64,000 bases of DNA from Paraburkholderia sp. ZP32-5 (GTDB lineage Bacteria; Pseudomonadota; Gammaproteobacteria; Burkholderiales; Burkholderiaceae). Position 1 is the stretch's first letter, and every line of letters starts with the position of its first letter. Below, piece by piece: positions 32,922-43,114 of the stretch. The position numbers were made by a program, and so were the translations under genes. The notes beneath the pieces were generated by a model. That model was given only the letters and a program-made list of their open reading frames with translations, did no database searches and was not told the DNA's origin. Location of the stretch: the NCBI RefSeq assembly GCF_021390495.1, contig NZ_JAJEJP010000002.1, positions 248,001-312,000 of the forward strand, written 5' to 3'.

Positions 32922-35900
32922 ATGAACATTTCCCGTCTGTTCATTCTCCGTCCGGTCGCGACGCTGCTGCTGATGATCGCGCTCGTGCTGATCGGTCTGA
33001 TCGCGATGCGCGTGCTGCCGGTGTCGTCGCTGCCGAACGTCGACTATCCTACGATTCAGGTGCAGACCTTCTACCCGGGCGCGAGCCCGAGCGTGATGGC
33101 GACCACGGTCACCGCGCCGCTCGAAGTGCAGCTCGGCGAGATTCCGGGCCTGCAGCAGATGACCTCGTACAGCTCGGACGGCGCGTCCGTGATCACGCTG
33201 CAGTTCGATCTGTCGCTGAACCTCGATATCGCCGAGCAGAACGTGCAGCAGGCGATCAACGCGTCGAATAGCTATCTGCCCGCGGGTCTGCCGGCGCCGC
33301 CGACCTACGCGAAGGTCAATCCCGCCGACCTGCCGATCCTGACGCTCGCGGTCACGTCGAAGTCGATGTCGCTGACGCAATTGCAGGACGTCGCGAACAA
33401 TCGCCTCGGCACGAAGATTTCGGAGGTGTCGGGCGTCGGTGTCGTGACCGCGAGCGGCGGCAACGTGCCGGCGATTCGCGTCGAAGCGGACCCGCACAAA
33501 CTCGCTGCGTACGGCCTGAATATCGACGATCTGCGCACGCTGCTCAGCTACGTCAACGTGAGCCAGCCGAAGGGCAATTTCGACGGTCCCGATCTCGACT
33601 ACACGATCAACGGCAACGACCAGATCAGCGACCCGAAGGACTATCTGAACACGGTGATCGCCTATCAGAACGGCTCGCCGGTGTTCATGCGCGACGTCGC
33701 GCGCGTGAGCCAGGCCGCGCAGGATGTCGAGCGCGGCGCGTGGTACAACGGCTCGCCGGCGATCATCCTGAACGTGCAGCGGCGCCCCGGCGCCAACGTG
33801 ATCGCCACCGTCAACCAGATCATGAAGGAGCTGCCGCAGCTCGAATCGACGTTGCCGGCCGGCATGAAAGTGACGGTGGTGTCGGACAGCACCGGCGTAA
33901 TCCGCTCGTCGGTCCGCGATGCCGCGTTCGAGCTGATTCTCGCAATCGTGCTGGTGGTCGCGGTGATCTTCGTGTTCCTGCGCAACGTGCCCGCGACGCT
34001 GATCCCGAGCGTCTCCGTACCGGTGTCGCTGATCGGCACGCTCGCGGTGATGTACCAGCTCAACTATTCGATCGACAACCTGTCGTTGATGGCGCTGATC
34101 ATCGCGACCGGTTTCGTCGTCGACGATTCGATCGTGATGATCGAGAACATCGTGCGCTATCTGGAAGAGGGCATGACACCGCTCGAAGCCGCGCTCGAAG
34201 GCGCGGGGCAGATCGGCTTCACGATCCTGTCGCTGACCATCTCGCTGATCGCGGTGCTGATTCCGCTGCTGTTCATGGGCGGCGTGATCGGGCGTCTGTT
34301 CAGCGAATTCGCGGTGACGCTCGCGGTCACGATCGTGATCTCGGCGATCGTATCGCTGACGGTGGTGCCGATGCTGTGCGCGCGGATGCTGCGCGCGCAG
34401 GCCGAGCGGCATCCAAGCCGCTTCGAGCGCATCAGCGAGGGCCTGTTCGACAAGACGCTCGCCGCCTACGAGCGCGGCCTGAAGTGGGTGCTCGATCATC
34501 AGGTGCTGACGCTGATGGTGGCGATCGGCACGGTGGTGCTGACCGGCGTTCTATACGTAGTGATTCCGAAGGGTCTGTTTCCGGTGCAGGACGTCGGCGT
34601 GATCCAGGGGATCAGCGTCGCCGACAACTCGGCGTCGTACGCCGCGATGGTCAAGCGGCAGAGCGCGCTCGCCGAGGTGATCCTGAAGGACCCGGACGTC
34701 ACGTCGTTGACGTCGTATGTCGGTATCGACGGTATCAATACGACGCTGAACAACGGCCGCTTCCTGATCAATCTGCGTGATCGCGACGAGCGCTCCGATA
34801 CCGCGCAGGAAATCGCGCGGCGTCTCGCCGGGGAGGTCGCGCAAGTGCCCGGCGTGAAGCTCTATATGCAGCCCGAGCAGGATTTGACGCTCGACACGAC
34901 GGTTTCGCCGAACCAGTACAGCTTCGTGTTGCGCGGGCCGAGCCAGCAGGCGTTCCAGAAGTACGTTCCGGATCTGGTCGCGCGGCTGAAGAAAATTTCG
35001 TCGCTCGAAGACGTGCAGAGCGATCTGAATACCGACGGCCTCAGCGTGAATGTCGAAGTGAACCGGCAACTGGCCGCGCGTTTCGGCATTACGCCCGCGA
35101 CGATCGACAACGCGCTATACGACGCGCTTGGCCAGCGCATCGTATCGACGATCTTCGAGCAGTCGAACCAGTACCGCGTGATTCTGGTCGCGAAGCCGGA
35201 AACGATGCCGACCGTTCAGTCGATCGGCAATCTCTATCTGCCGAGCCAGACCAGCAGCACGGGCCAGGTGCCGCTGTCGGGTATCGCGAAGATCGAAATA
35301 CAGAAGGCGCCGCTCGTCATCAGCCATCTTGCGCAGTTCCCGTCGGTGACGATCTCGTTCAATCTCGCGAAGGGCGCGTCGCTGAGCACGGCGGTCAGGG
35401 ATATTCACGCGGCCGAGCAGGCGGTCAACCTGCCGCCGTCGATCACGTCATCGCTGCAAGGCGCGAGCGCCGCGTTCGAGGATTCGCTGTCCAGCGAGGT
35501 CTATCTGCTGATCGCGGCACTCGTTGCCGTGTATATCGTGCTCGGCGTGCTGTACGAGAGCTTCATCCATCCGGTCACGATCCTGTCCACGCTGCCGTCC
35601 GCCGGCATCGGTGCGTTGCTCGCGCTGATGCTCGCGGGCAGCGATCTCGACGTGATCGGCATCATCGGTATCGTGCTGCTGATCGGCATCGTCAAGAAGA
35701 ACGCGATCATGATGGTCGACTTCGCGCTCGACGCCGAACGCAATCACGGCAAGCCGCCGCGCGAGGCGATTTTCGAGGCGTCGCTGCTGCGCTTCCGGCC
35801 GATTCTGATGACCACGCTCGCGGCGATGCTCGGCGCGCTGCCGATGCTGCTCGGCACCGGCACGGGCTCGGAATTGCGCCGCCCGCTCGGCCTCGCGATC

Positions 35901-36074
35901 ATCGGCGGCTTGACGCTGAGTCAGGTGCTGACGCTGTTCACGACGCCGGTCATCTATCTGTTCTTCGACCGGATGGCCGCGCGCGTCAGGCGCTGGCGTG
36001 AAAAGCGTAGTGGACAGAAGGGCAACGAGCCGGATGCACAGCCGCCTGAAGGTGGCGCGGAGGGCGCGCCGTGA
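32922..36074 (+). CDS. mdtB: RND multidrug efflux permease (MdtB-like)
   Basis: 1050 residues, the normal size of an HAE-1 family pump. TM1 starts with RLFILRPVATLLLMIALVLIGL, and the two large periplasmic loops and 12 TM helices follow in RND order. The TM4 segment LSLMALIIATGFVVDDSIVMIENI carries the proton-relay Asp pair. It begins 15 bases after mdtA and ends with a 4-base overlap with the next pump gene. In MdtBC, the two permeases form a heterotrimer with MdtB usually in excess. Known substrates in other species include bile salts, novobiocin and aromatic compounds; none is shown here. Confidence 0.94.
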   Translation: MNISRLFILRPVATLLLMIALVLIGLIAMRVLPVSSLPNVDYPTIQVQTFYPGASPSVMATTVTAPLEVQLGEIPGLQQMTSYSSDGASVITLQFDLSLNLDIAEQNVQQAINASNSYLPAGLPAPPTYAKVNPADLPILTLAVTSKSMSLTQLQDVANNRLGTKISEVSGVGVVTASGGNVPAIRVEADPHKLAAYGLNIDDLRTLLSYVNVSQPKGNFDGPDLDYTINGNDQISDPKDYLNTVIAYQNGSPVFMRDVARVSQAAQDVERGAWYNGSPAIILNVQRRPGANVIATVNQIMKELPQLESTLPAGMKVTVVSDSTGVIRSSVRDAAFELILAIVLVVAVIFVFLRNVPATLIPSVSVPVSLIGTLAVMYQLNYSIDNLSLMALIIATGFVVDDSIVMIENIVRYLEEGMTPLEAALEGAGQIGFTILSLTISLIAVLIPLLFMGGVIGRLFSEFAVTLAVTIVISAIVSLTVVPMLCARMLRAQAERHPSRFERISEGLFDKTLAAYERGLKWVLDHQVLTLMVAIGTVVLTGVLYVVIPKGLFPVQDVGVIQGISVADNSASYAAMVKRQSALAEVILKDPDVTSLTSYVGIDGINTTLNNGRFLINLRDRDERSDTAQEIARRLAGEVAQVPGVKLYMQPEQDLTLDTTVSPNQYSFVLRGPSQQAFQKYVPDLVARLKKISSLEDVQSDLNTDGLSVNVEVNRQLAARFGITPATIDNALYDALGQRIVSTIFEQSNQYRVILVAKPETMPTVQSIGNLYLPSQTSSTGQVPLSGIAKIEIQKAPLVISHLAQFPSVTISFNLAKGASLSTAVRDIHAAEQAVNLPPSITSSLQGASAAFEDSLSSEVYLLIAALVAVYIVLGVLYESFIHPVTILSTLPSAGIGALLALMLAGSDLDVIGIIGIVLLIGIVKKNAIMMVDFALDAERNHGKPPREAIFEASLLRFRPILMTTLAAMLGALPMLLGTGTGSELRRPLGLAIIGGLTLSQVLTLFTTPVIYLFFDRMAARVRRWREKRSGQKGNEPDAQPPEGGAEGAP

Positions 36075-39000
36075 ACATCCCGGCGCTTTTTATCCGGCGG
36101 CCGGTGGCGACCACGCTGCTGGCCATCGCGATCCTGATCTCGGGCACGCTCGCGTATTTCCGTCTGCCGGTCGCGCCGCTGCCGAACATGGCGTTTCCGG
36201 TGATCGTCGTGCAGGCGAACATGGCCGGCGCGAGCCCGGACATCATGGCATCGACGGTGGCCGAGCCATTGGAGCGCAGGCTCGGGACGATCGCCGATGT
36301 CGAGGAACTGACGTCGATCAACAACGTCGGCTCCTCGCTGATCGTGATCGAATTCGGTCTCACGCGCGATATCAACGGCGCCGCGCGCGACGTCGAGGCG
36401 GCGATCCAGGCCGCGCGCGCCGATCTGCCGACTACGTTGCGCGCCAATCCGAGCTATCGCCAGTACAACCCGGCCGATGCGCCGATCATGGTGCTGTCGC
36501 TGACGTCCGACACGCTGACCAAGGCGCAGCTCTACGATTCCGCCGATTCGGTGATCCAGCAGCAGTTGTCGCAGATACGCGGCGTCGGGCAGATCACGCT
36601 CGGCGGCGGCGCGCTGCCGTCGGTGCGCGTCGAGTTGCAGCCGGGCAAGCTGAACAGCTACGGCATCGGCATGGAGGACGTGCGCGCGGCGATCAGCGCG
36701 GCGAATGCCGATAGCGCGAAGGGCCACCTTGACGTCGGCGACCAGCGCTACGTCGTAACCTCCAACGATCAGATCACGCATGCGGCGCCGTATCGCGATC
36801 TTGTCGTCGCGTATCGCGACGGCGCGCCGGTGCAATTGCGCGATGTCGCCGAGGTGCGCGACTCGAACGAAAACATCCGAAACGCAGGGCTGTTCAACGG
36901 CAAGTCGGCGATTCTCGTGATCGTCTATCCGATGCCGGGCAGCAATGTCGTGCAGACCGTGCAGCAGATTCGCGGCGTGCTGCCGGCGATCGAGGCGACA
37001 TTGCCGAGCAGCATTCATGTGGGCGTGGCGATCGACCGCTCGGTGTCGGTCACCGCATCGGTGGGCGATACCGAGCGCACGCTTTTTATCGCGGTGCTGC
37101 TGGTGGTCGGCGTCGTGTTCATCTTCCTGCAGTCGCCGCGCGCGACGCTGGTGCCGGCGGTGGCGTTGCCGCTGTCGATCGTCGGCAGCTTCGGGCCGAT
37201 GTATCTGCTCGGCTATAGCATCGACAATCTGTCGCTGATGGCGCTGACGATCGGCACCGGCTTCGTCGTCGACGACGCGGTGGTTGTATTAGAGAACGTC
37301 GTGCGCCATATGGAGCTGGGGCTCAGTCCGAAAGAGGCCGCATTGAAGGGCGCGGGCGAAGTCGGCTTCACGGTGATCTCGATGACGCTGTCGCTGATCG
37401 CGGTGTTTCTGCCGATCCTGTTCTTTCCGGGCATCGTCGGCCTGATGTTCCATGAGTTCGCGATGACGCTGTCGATCGCGATCCTGATTTCGCTGGTGAT
37501 CTCGTTGACGGTCACGCCTGCGATGTGCGCGTACGTGCTGAGCCGCAACAACGCCGGTCACTCGAAGGCGCGTTGGGCGCGCTGGGTCGAACGGTTGTTC
37601 GATCGATTCAAGGATGCCTATGCGCGCTCGCTGACGGCTGTACTCGATCATTCGTTGCTGGTGATTCTGCTGCTGTTCGGCTTGCTGATCGGCAATGTGT
37701 TCCTGCTGAAGCTGGTGCCGGCCACGCTGTTTCCCGAACAGGACACCGGCATCCTGATCGGCCAGATCATCGCGGATCAAAGCATCTCGTTTCCGGCGAT
37801 GCAGAAGAAGCTCGCGCAATTGCAGTCGATCGTGCAGAAGGACCCGGCGGTCGAATCGGTTGCGGGCTTCACCGGAGGGCGCTCGCTCAATAGCGCCAGC
37901 GTGTTTATCGAATTGAAGCCGCTTGCGGAGCGTCACGCTACGGCGACGGACGTCGTGAACCGCCTGCGGCCGAAGCTCGACGAAGTATCGGGCGCGCGGC
38001 TCTTCTTGCAGGCGCAACAGGATCTGCGCATCGGCGGCCGGCAGTCGGCGGCCGAATACCAGTACACGCTGACGAGCGACGATTCCGCCGCGCTATTCAA
38101 ATGGACGCCGCTGCTCGTTACCGCGCTATCGAAGCAGCGCGGACGGCTGCTCGACGTGAACTCCGATTTGCAGCAGCACGGCCTGCAGACCTACGTGACG
38201 ATCAATCGCGCGACGGCGGCGCGCTACGGCTTCGCGCCGAACCAGATCGACAACGTGCTGTACGACGCGTTCGGGCAGCGCACCGTGTCGACGATCTATA
38301 ACCCGCTGAACCAGTACTTCGTCGTGATGGAGGTGGCGCCCGAGTACTGGCAGTATCCGCAGACGCTGAACCAGATCTATCTGAGCGCGGCGTCGGGCAA
38401 TCCGACCGGCACCGCGGCCACGCAGATGCCGGGCGGCACGGTGTCGGCGAAGAGCACGGCAAGTACGACCGCTTCGGCGAATACCAACTCGCGCAACTCG
38501 AACGCGCAGTCGAATGCGACCAACAACAGCATCGCCAACAGCAAGGGCGGCAGCTCGACCGGCAGCGCGGACAGTACCGCGGCCGAAACGATGGTGCCGT
38601 TGTCGGTGATGACGTCGTTTTCGAACAGCCATACGGCGACGCAGGTCAATCATCAGAGCGGTCTCGTTGCCGCGACGATCTCGTTCAACCTGCCGGCCGG
38701 CGGTTCGTTGAGCCAGGCGGGCGAGACGATCGACAGCACGATGCGCGAACTCGGCGTACCCGCGAGCATTCACGGTTCGTTCGCGGGCGCGGCGGCGGCC
38801 TATTCGCAATCGATGGGCATCGTGCCGCTGCTGGTTCTCGCGGCGCTCGGCGTCGTCTATATCGTGCTCGGCGTGCTGTACGAAAGCTCGATCCATCCGC
38901 TGACGATTCTGTCGACGCTGCCGTCCGCGTTCGTCGGCGCGACGCTCGCGCTGCTGATCTTCGGCACGCCACTGTCGGTGATCGCGGTGATCGGCGTGAT

Positions 39001-39391
39001 TCTGCTGATCGGTATCGTCAAGAAGAACGGCATCATGATGGTCGACGTTGCAATTCAGTTGCAGCGCGAGGAGCGGATGCCGGCGCGCGACGCGATTCAT
39101 TCGGCCGCGCTGATCCGCTTGCGGCCGATCATGATGACGACCTTCGCGGCCGTGCTCGGCGCGGTGCCGCTCGCGATCGGCGTCGGCCAGGGCGGCTCGC
39201 TGCGCCAGCCGCTCGGTATCACGGTGATGGGTGGACTGATCCTGAGCCAGATGTTTACGCTGTACACGACGCCGGTGATTTACCTGTACCTCGACCGCCT
39301 GCGCGCGAGGCTGGTCAGATGGTCCGACGGTTTGCGCTGGAACCGCGACGCGAGCGCGGCGGGAGAACCCCGACGACCGGATAAGGCATGA
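36071..39391 (+). CDS. mdtC: RND multidrug efflux permease (MdtC-like) with extra low-complexity loop
   Basis: 1106 residues from a GTG that overlaps the mdtB stop (GTGA), so translation is coupled. RND architecture is complete, with VVDDAVVVLENV in TM4. Compared with MdtC (about 1025 residues) it is longer by a Ser/Thr/Asn/Ala-rich segment of about 60 residues around positions 775-845, in the second periplasmic loop near the docking region. That segment is made mostly of Ser, Thr, Ala, Asn and Gly and looks unstructured. The rest is normal, so the pump is probably functional. Confidence 0.93.
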   Translation: MNIPALFIRRPVATTLLAIAILISGTLAYFRLPVAPLPNMAFPVIVVQANMAGASPDIMASTVAEPLERRLGTIADVEELTSINNVGSSLIVIEFGLTRDINGAARDVEAAIQAARADLPTTLRANPSYRQYNPADAPIMVLSLTSDTLTKAQLYDSADSVIQQQLSQIRGVGQITLGGGALPSVRVELQPGKLNSYGIGMEDVRAAISAANADSAKGHLDVGDQRYVVTSNDQITHAAPYRDLVVAYRDGAPVQLRDVAEVRDSNENIRNAGLFNGKSAILVIVYPMPGSNVVQTVQQIRGVLPAIEATLPSSIHVGVAIDRSVSVTASVGDTERTLFIAVLLVVGVVFIFLQSPRATLVPAVALPLSIVGSFGPMYLLGYSIDNLSLMALTIGTGFVVDDAVVVLENVVRHMELGLSPKEAALKGAGEVGFTVISMTLSLIAVFLPILFFPGIVGLMFHEFAMTLSIAILISLVISLTVTPAMCAYVLSRNNAGHSKARWARWVERLFDRFKDAYARSLTAVLDHSLLVILLLFGLLIGNVFLLKLVPATLFPEQDTGILIGQIIADQSISFPAMQKKLAQLQSIVQKDPAVESVAGFTGGRSLNSASVFIELKPLAERHATATDVVNRLRPKLDEVSGARLFLQAQQDLRIGGRQSAAEYQYTLTSDDSAALFKWTPLLVTALSKQRGRLLDVNSDLQQHGLQTYVTINRATAARYGFAPNQIDNVLYDAFGQRTVSTIYNPLNQYFVVMEVAPEYWQYPQTLNQIYLSAASGNPTGTAATQMPGGTVSAKSTASTTASANTNSRNSNAQSNATNNSIANSKGGSSTGSADSTAAETMVPLSVMTSFSNSHTATQVNHQSGLVAATISFNLPAGGSLSQAGETIDSTMRELGVPASIHGSFAGAAAAYSQSMGIVPLLVLAALGVVYIVLGVLYESSIHPLTILSTLPSAFVGATLALLIFGTPLSVIAVIGVILLIGIVKKNGIMMVDVAIQLQREERMPARDAIHSAALIRLRPIMMTTFAAVLGAVPLAIGVGQGGSLRQPLGITVMGGLILSQMFTLYTTPVIYLYLDRLRARLVRWSDGLRWNRDASAAGEPRRPDKA

Positions 39392-41031
39392 CGATGAAGA
39401 TTTCCATTGAAAGTTTGAGGCCTAAAGGTAGCGCGGGTGGCGCGACGCGCGCGGCGGATGTCGAGCGCGCCGGGTTTGTGAGCCTCGTGCGGCCGCCCGC
39501 CGCCGCGACGATCGCGGCGTTGCTGGCGCTGTTCAACGCCGGCTGCATGGTCGGCCCCGACTATCACCGGCCACAGGTGCGGGTGCCCGCCACCTACTCG
39601 GAGCTGCCGGGCTGGACGCAGGCCGAGCCGAATGCAAGCGGACCGAAGGGCGCATGGTGGACGGCCTTCAACGATCCACTGATCGACGAACTCGAACCGC
39701 TCGTCGCCGTGTCGAACCAGACGGTGCGCGCGGACTACGCGAACTACCAGGAAGCACTCGCCGAAGTGCGGGCCGCGCATGCGAGCCTGTTCCCGACGAT
39801 CGGCGTGACCGGCTCCACCACGCGCGAACGCGCGGGCAGCGGCTCGGTCAGCGCGGCGGGCACGCTGGTGAATGGCGGCGCGGCGCGCGTCATCAACTCG
39901 GGCTCGCTCGAAGGCAACGTTAGTTGGGCACCGGACCTGTGGGGCCAGGTGCGGCGCACGGTCGAGGAAAACGCCGCGAATGCGCAGTCGAGCGAGGCGA
40001 CCTTCGCCAATGCGACGCTGTCCGAGCAGGTCGCGCTCGCGACCGCCGTCATCGACTTGCGCACGACCGATGCAAACATCGACCTGCTGCAGAAAACGGT
40101 CGACGCCTATCAGCATGCTCTCGATGTCGTCACCGAACAGGATCGCGCGGGAACCGTGCCGCCGAGCGACCTGATCACCGCGCGCAGTCAGCTCAATACC
40201 GCGAAGTCGGATCTGATTGCGCTCGGCGTGTCGCGCGCGCAGTTCGCGCATGCGATTGCGGTGCTGGTCGGCAAGAACCCTGAAGAGCTGTCGATCGCGC
40301 ATAGCACCGCGATGCCGGCGCTGCCGTCGATGCCGGTAGGCGTGCCGTCGACGCTGCTCGAACGCCGCCCCGACATCGCCGCCGCCGAGCGCAAGATGGC
40401 CGCGCAGAACGCGGCGATCGGCGTGGCGGTGTCCGCGTATTACCCGGAGATTTCGCTGTCCGGCGCGGCCGGCTTTACGCAGTCGCCATTGTCCGGGCTG
40501 CTGAAGATCGCGAACTACGTGTGGTCGCTCGGCGGCAGCGCGACCGAAACGCTGTTCGACGGCGGCCTGCGCAGCGCGGATGTCGACGCGGCGAAGGCGG
40601 CTTATGATGCGACCGTCGCCAACTATCGCGGTACCGTGCTGAGCGCGTTCCAGAACGTCGAGGACGATCTGTCCGGCTTGCGCATCCTCGCCGAGCAGGC
40701 GGACGTGCTCGATGCGGCGGTGCGCGACGCCGATCGCGGCGCGGAGATCGCGCTCAACGAGTACGAGGCCGGTACTGTCGACTACACGACCGTCGCGACC
40801 GCGCAGGCCACCCAGCTCAGTACGCGGCAGACCGCGCTGAACGTGCAGGAATCGCGCTTGCTGCATGCGGCTTCGTTGTTCGGCGATCTGGGCGGTGGAT
40901 GGTCGGCCGATCAGTTGCATGATCCACGTCATCCGGCGGCGCCTACCGCTGCCGATGCCGACGCCGGAGCCGCGGTGTCCACGCAAGGTGATGCGAGCCC
41001 CGCCGGCATCGGTGCGGAGAAGGTGCAGTAA
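39388..41031 (+). CDS. RND outer-membrane factor lipoprotein (NodT/OprM family)
   Basis: 547 residues; the ATG overlaps the mdtC stop. The lipobox LFNAGC (Cys53) is followed by MVGPDYHRPQVRVPA, the standard OprM/NodT N-terminus. Because the Cys is unusually far from the Met, an in-frame GTG at 39478 is a possible true start. Two OEP repeats follow, each with an antiparallel helical hairpin; SLLERRPDIAAAERKMAAQNAAIG-like sequence is diagnostic. The protein forms the outer-membrane channel for the MdtABC-type pump. Confidence 0.92.
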   Translation: MTMKISIESLRPKGSAGGATRAADVERAGFVSLVRPPAAATIAALLALFNAGCMVGPDYHRPQVRVPATYSELPGWTQAEPNASGPKGAWWTAFNDPLIDELEPLVAVSNQTVRADYANYQEALAEVRAAHASLFPTIGVTGSTTRERAGSGSVSAAGTLVNGGAARVINSGSLEGNVSWAPDLWGQVRRTVEENAANAQSSEATFANATLSEQVALATAVIDLRTTDANIDLLQKTVDAYQHALDVVTEQDRAGTVPPSDLITARSQLNTAKSDLIALGVSRAQFAHAIAVLVGKNPEELSIAHSTAMPALPSMPVGVPSTLLERRPDIAAAERKMAAQNAAIGVAVSAYYPEISLSGAAGFTQSPLSGLLKIANYVWSLGGSATETLFDGGLRSADVDAAKAAYDATVANYRGTVLSAFQNVEDDLSGLRILAEQADVLDAAVRDADRGAEIALNEYEAGTVDYTTVATAQATQLSTRQTALNVQESRLLHAASLFGDLGGGWSADQLHDPRHPAAPTAADADAGAAVSTQGDASPAGIGAEKVQ

Positions 41032-41133
41032 TGGCGCTCGCGTCGAACGCCCGCGGTGCGTTCGGCGCCATCGCGGCTATGATGCGAGGCAGTTGAAACT
41101 ACCAACAATCACAACAACGACACAGGAGGAGCC

Positions 41134-41760
41134 ATGAGCGAAGCCACCCCCGCGGACGAAGTCGGCAACCCGCTGCCGATACGCGGCGACAGCGTGCAAT
41201 ACGGTAAGCCGCCACCCGGCGAGATCACAGCGTTCGCGCTATTCCTGATCTTTACGCGCATCGGTCTGACGAGTTTCGGCGGCGGGCTCAGCGGCTGGTT
41301 CATGCGCGAATTCGTGCATGACCGGCACTGGATGAGCGAGGACGAATTTCTCGACGGCCTCGCGTTGTCGCAGGCGCTGCCGGGCGTGAACGTGAAGAAT
41401 CTGGCGATCTGGATCGGCTACCGGCTGCTCGGTTGGCGCGGCGCGTTTGCCGGCTTCTGCGGGATCATTTTTCCGCCGGCTGTCGTGATCATTCTGCTCG
41501 GCGTGTTCTTCTCGGCGATCGCTTCCTTTTCGCTGACGCATATCGCGCTCGCGGGCGCGGCGGCCGGCGCGATCGGGCTGTCGCTGTCGATGGCGATTAC
41601 CGCCGCGCGCCGATTGCCGCCGGGCGTGTTTCCTTACCTCGTGCTGATCGCGACGTTTGCCGCCGCCGCGCTGTTTCGCGTATCGCTGGTTTGGACCGTG
41701 CTGATCGCCGGTGCGCTGAGCATCGGCTATGAATACATCCGCTTGCCGCGCGAATCATAG
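41134..41760 (+). CDS. Chromate transporter, N-terminal-type half (short-chain CHR)
   Basis: 208 residues; AGGAGG precedes the ATG. The CHR-domain hallmark is present: GLTSFGGGLSGWFMREFV, then LALSQALPGVNVKNLAIWIGYRLLGWRGA. About five hydrophobic segments are seen. Single-domain ChrA proteins of this kind work with a second half, encoded 61 bases downstream at 41821, to expel chromate. In many proteobacteria both halves are fused in one 400-residue protein. Confidence 0.9.
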   Translation: MSEATPADEVGNPLPIRGDSVQYGKPPPGEITAFALFLIFTRIGLTSFGGGLSGWFMREFVHDRHWMSEDEFLDGLALSQALPGVNVKNLAIWIGYRLLGWRGAFAGFCGIIFPPAVVIILLGVFFSAIASFSLTHIALAGAAAGAIGLSLSMAITAARRLPPGVFPYLVLIATFAAAALFRVSLVWTVLIAGALSIGYEYIRLPRES

Positions 41761-41820
41761 TTGGCCTGATCTGATCGCGAGTCGTTTCGTCATTCGTCAA
41801 AACCCGGAAAAGCTTCTCTC

Positions 41821-42357
41821 GTGTCCAGAACGCTCATCACACTGTTTTCGGTTTTCGCGCCGCTGTCGATCGTGACTGTCGGTGGCGGCCAGGGGATCAT
41901 CGCCGAGGTGCAGCGGCAGGTTGTCGACGTGCATCACTGGATGACGCATGCACAGTTCCTCAGCGACTTCGCGATTGCGCGGCTCGCGCCCGGTCCCGGT
42001 TCGTTGCTCGCAACGTTGATCGGCTATCAGGTGGGCGGCATCCTCGGCGCGCTTGTCGCGACGATCGCGCTGTTCGGGCCGACTGCATTTCTGATGTACG
42101 CGGTCGTGCTCGTATGGAACCGGCACGAGGGCGCGCGTTGGCTGAACGCGCTGCAGGCCGGTTTGCGACCGGTTGCCGCGGGCCTGATTCTCGCGGCCGT
42201 GTATGTGCTGATGCAAGCACTCGAAGGCGGCTGGATTGCATGGCTCACCGCGGCGATCGCGACCGTACTCGTGATGACGACGCGCATCAATGCACTCGTG
42301 CTGATCGCGGGCGGCGCGGTGGTGTTCGTGCTGGTGCATTTTGTGGGGTTGCTGTAG
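41821..42357 (+). CDS. Chromate transporter, C-terminal-type half (short-chain CHR)
   Basis: 178 residues from a GTG with no strong ribosome-binding site. The second CHR-domain copy is visible: SIVTVGGGQGIIAEVQRQVV, then ARLAPGPGSLLATLIGYQVGG. It is the partner of the gene at 41134-41760; together they form the two-domain transporter. Both follow the RND efflux operon but are separated from it by about 100 bases. Confidence 0.9.
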   Translation: MSRTLITLFSVFAPLSIVTVGGGQGIIAEVQRQVVDVHHWMTHAQFLSDFAIARLAPGPGSLLATLIGYQVGGILGALVATIALFGPTAFLMYAVVLVWNRHEGARWLNALQAGLRPVAAGLILAAVYVLMQALEGGWIAWLTAAIATVLVMTTRINALVLIAGGAVVFVLVHFVGLL

Positions 42358-43114
42358 GCCGGGCGATTCGCCGCCATCACGCCCCCGGTGTTCGTGCACG
42401 ATGGGTTCTATTGTTGCCGGCGCATATATTTCATCGAATAAGAACATTTGATGTCGATATAAAAATTATTAGTCATTGTTGTCATTTCACGCACATTTCG
42501 GCTTATCTATTTGCAAGCAATTTTTCTAATGCTTGCCGCGCCTGATGTCCTGCTTTCCATACAATTCCACTAATTGGGCATTAGACGCTGTCCCCCAATT
42601 CATCTCTGGCGCAATCTTCCGGGTGGCTGGCCGGCTCTATAGAGGGTCGAAGTCGGAAAATTGCCGCGCATGTATCCTCTGATCATCTACTGAAATTGCG
42701 AATTCTTGCCGTATTTAAAAATATCAGCAAGATTTAACCTTTTTGCCCAAAAAGTACTGTTTTTTGTGGGATCAAACGTTTGTTCAGGGTACGATTTACC
42801 CCGGTCGCAGCGTTTTCGGGAATTTTTTGCCGATAAACGTTGAATGGCGTTGCGATCGGTAAAAAGGTTTGCATCGCGTTAGCCGCAAGCCTCTGCGCAC
42901 CAGCACCTGTCAATCTGAACCATCGCAAAAAGCGATTTGCGGTCATCGGTTCAATCGGACATTCAAGACGTGCGTTCACAGCACTCCAGGGCAGTTGATT
43001 CCAAGGATTTGAAAATTCATTTTTTCAAATCCTTGTAATTGCCCGTCCGAATTCCCAGTCAATTCATTTCAGTCTTTTTATCGGGATTTTTCCCGACATC
43101 GGAAATTATTCGGC
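42358..43114. other. AT-rich gene-free region upstream of glycoside hydrolase gene
   Basis: 757 bases of clearly lower G+C. No convincing coding sequence: a 246-base minus-strand frame (42734-42979) has no ribosome-binding site. A perfect palindrome CAAACGTTTG lies at 42773-42782, and a 14-bp hairpin at 43002-43035. The AT-richness and palindromes suggest a regulated promoter, perhaps one silenced by H-NS-like proteins; this is inference. Confidence 0.5.
43002..43035 (+). repeat. Perfect 14-bp hairpin upstream of glycoside hydrolase
   Basis: CAAGGATTTGAAAA pairs exactly with TTTTCAAATCCTTG across a 6-base loop, 80 bases before the ATG at 43115. It may be an operator or an mRNA leader structure. 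It has no T-run directly after the stem, so terminator function is unlikely. Confidence 0.6.

Noticed and set aside
31614..34499. A 961-codon open frame on the minus strand opposite the mdtA/mdtB genes
   Set aside because: It is rich in Arg and His, has no ribosome-binding site or domain, and mirrors the codon bias of the real plus-strand genes. Similar long antisense frames lie opposite 14690-16873 and 39280-40986 for the same reason.
42734..42979. 81-codon minus-strand frame in the AT-rich gap
   Set aside because: No ribosome-binding site or recognisable protein features; probably chance.
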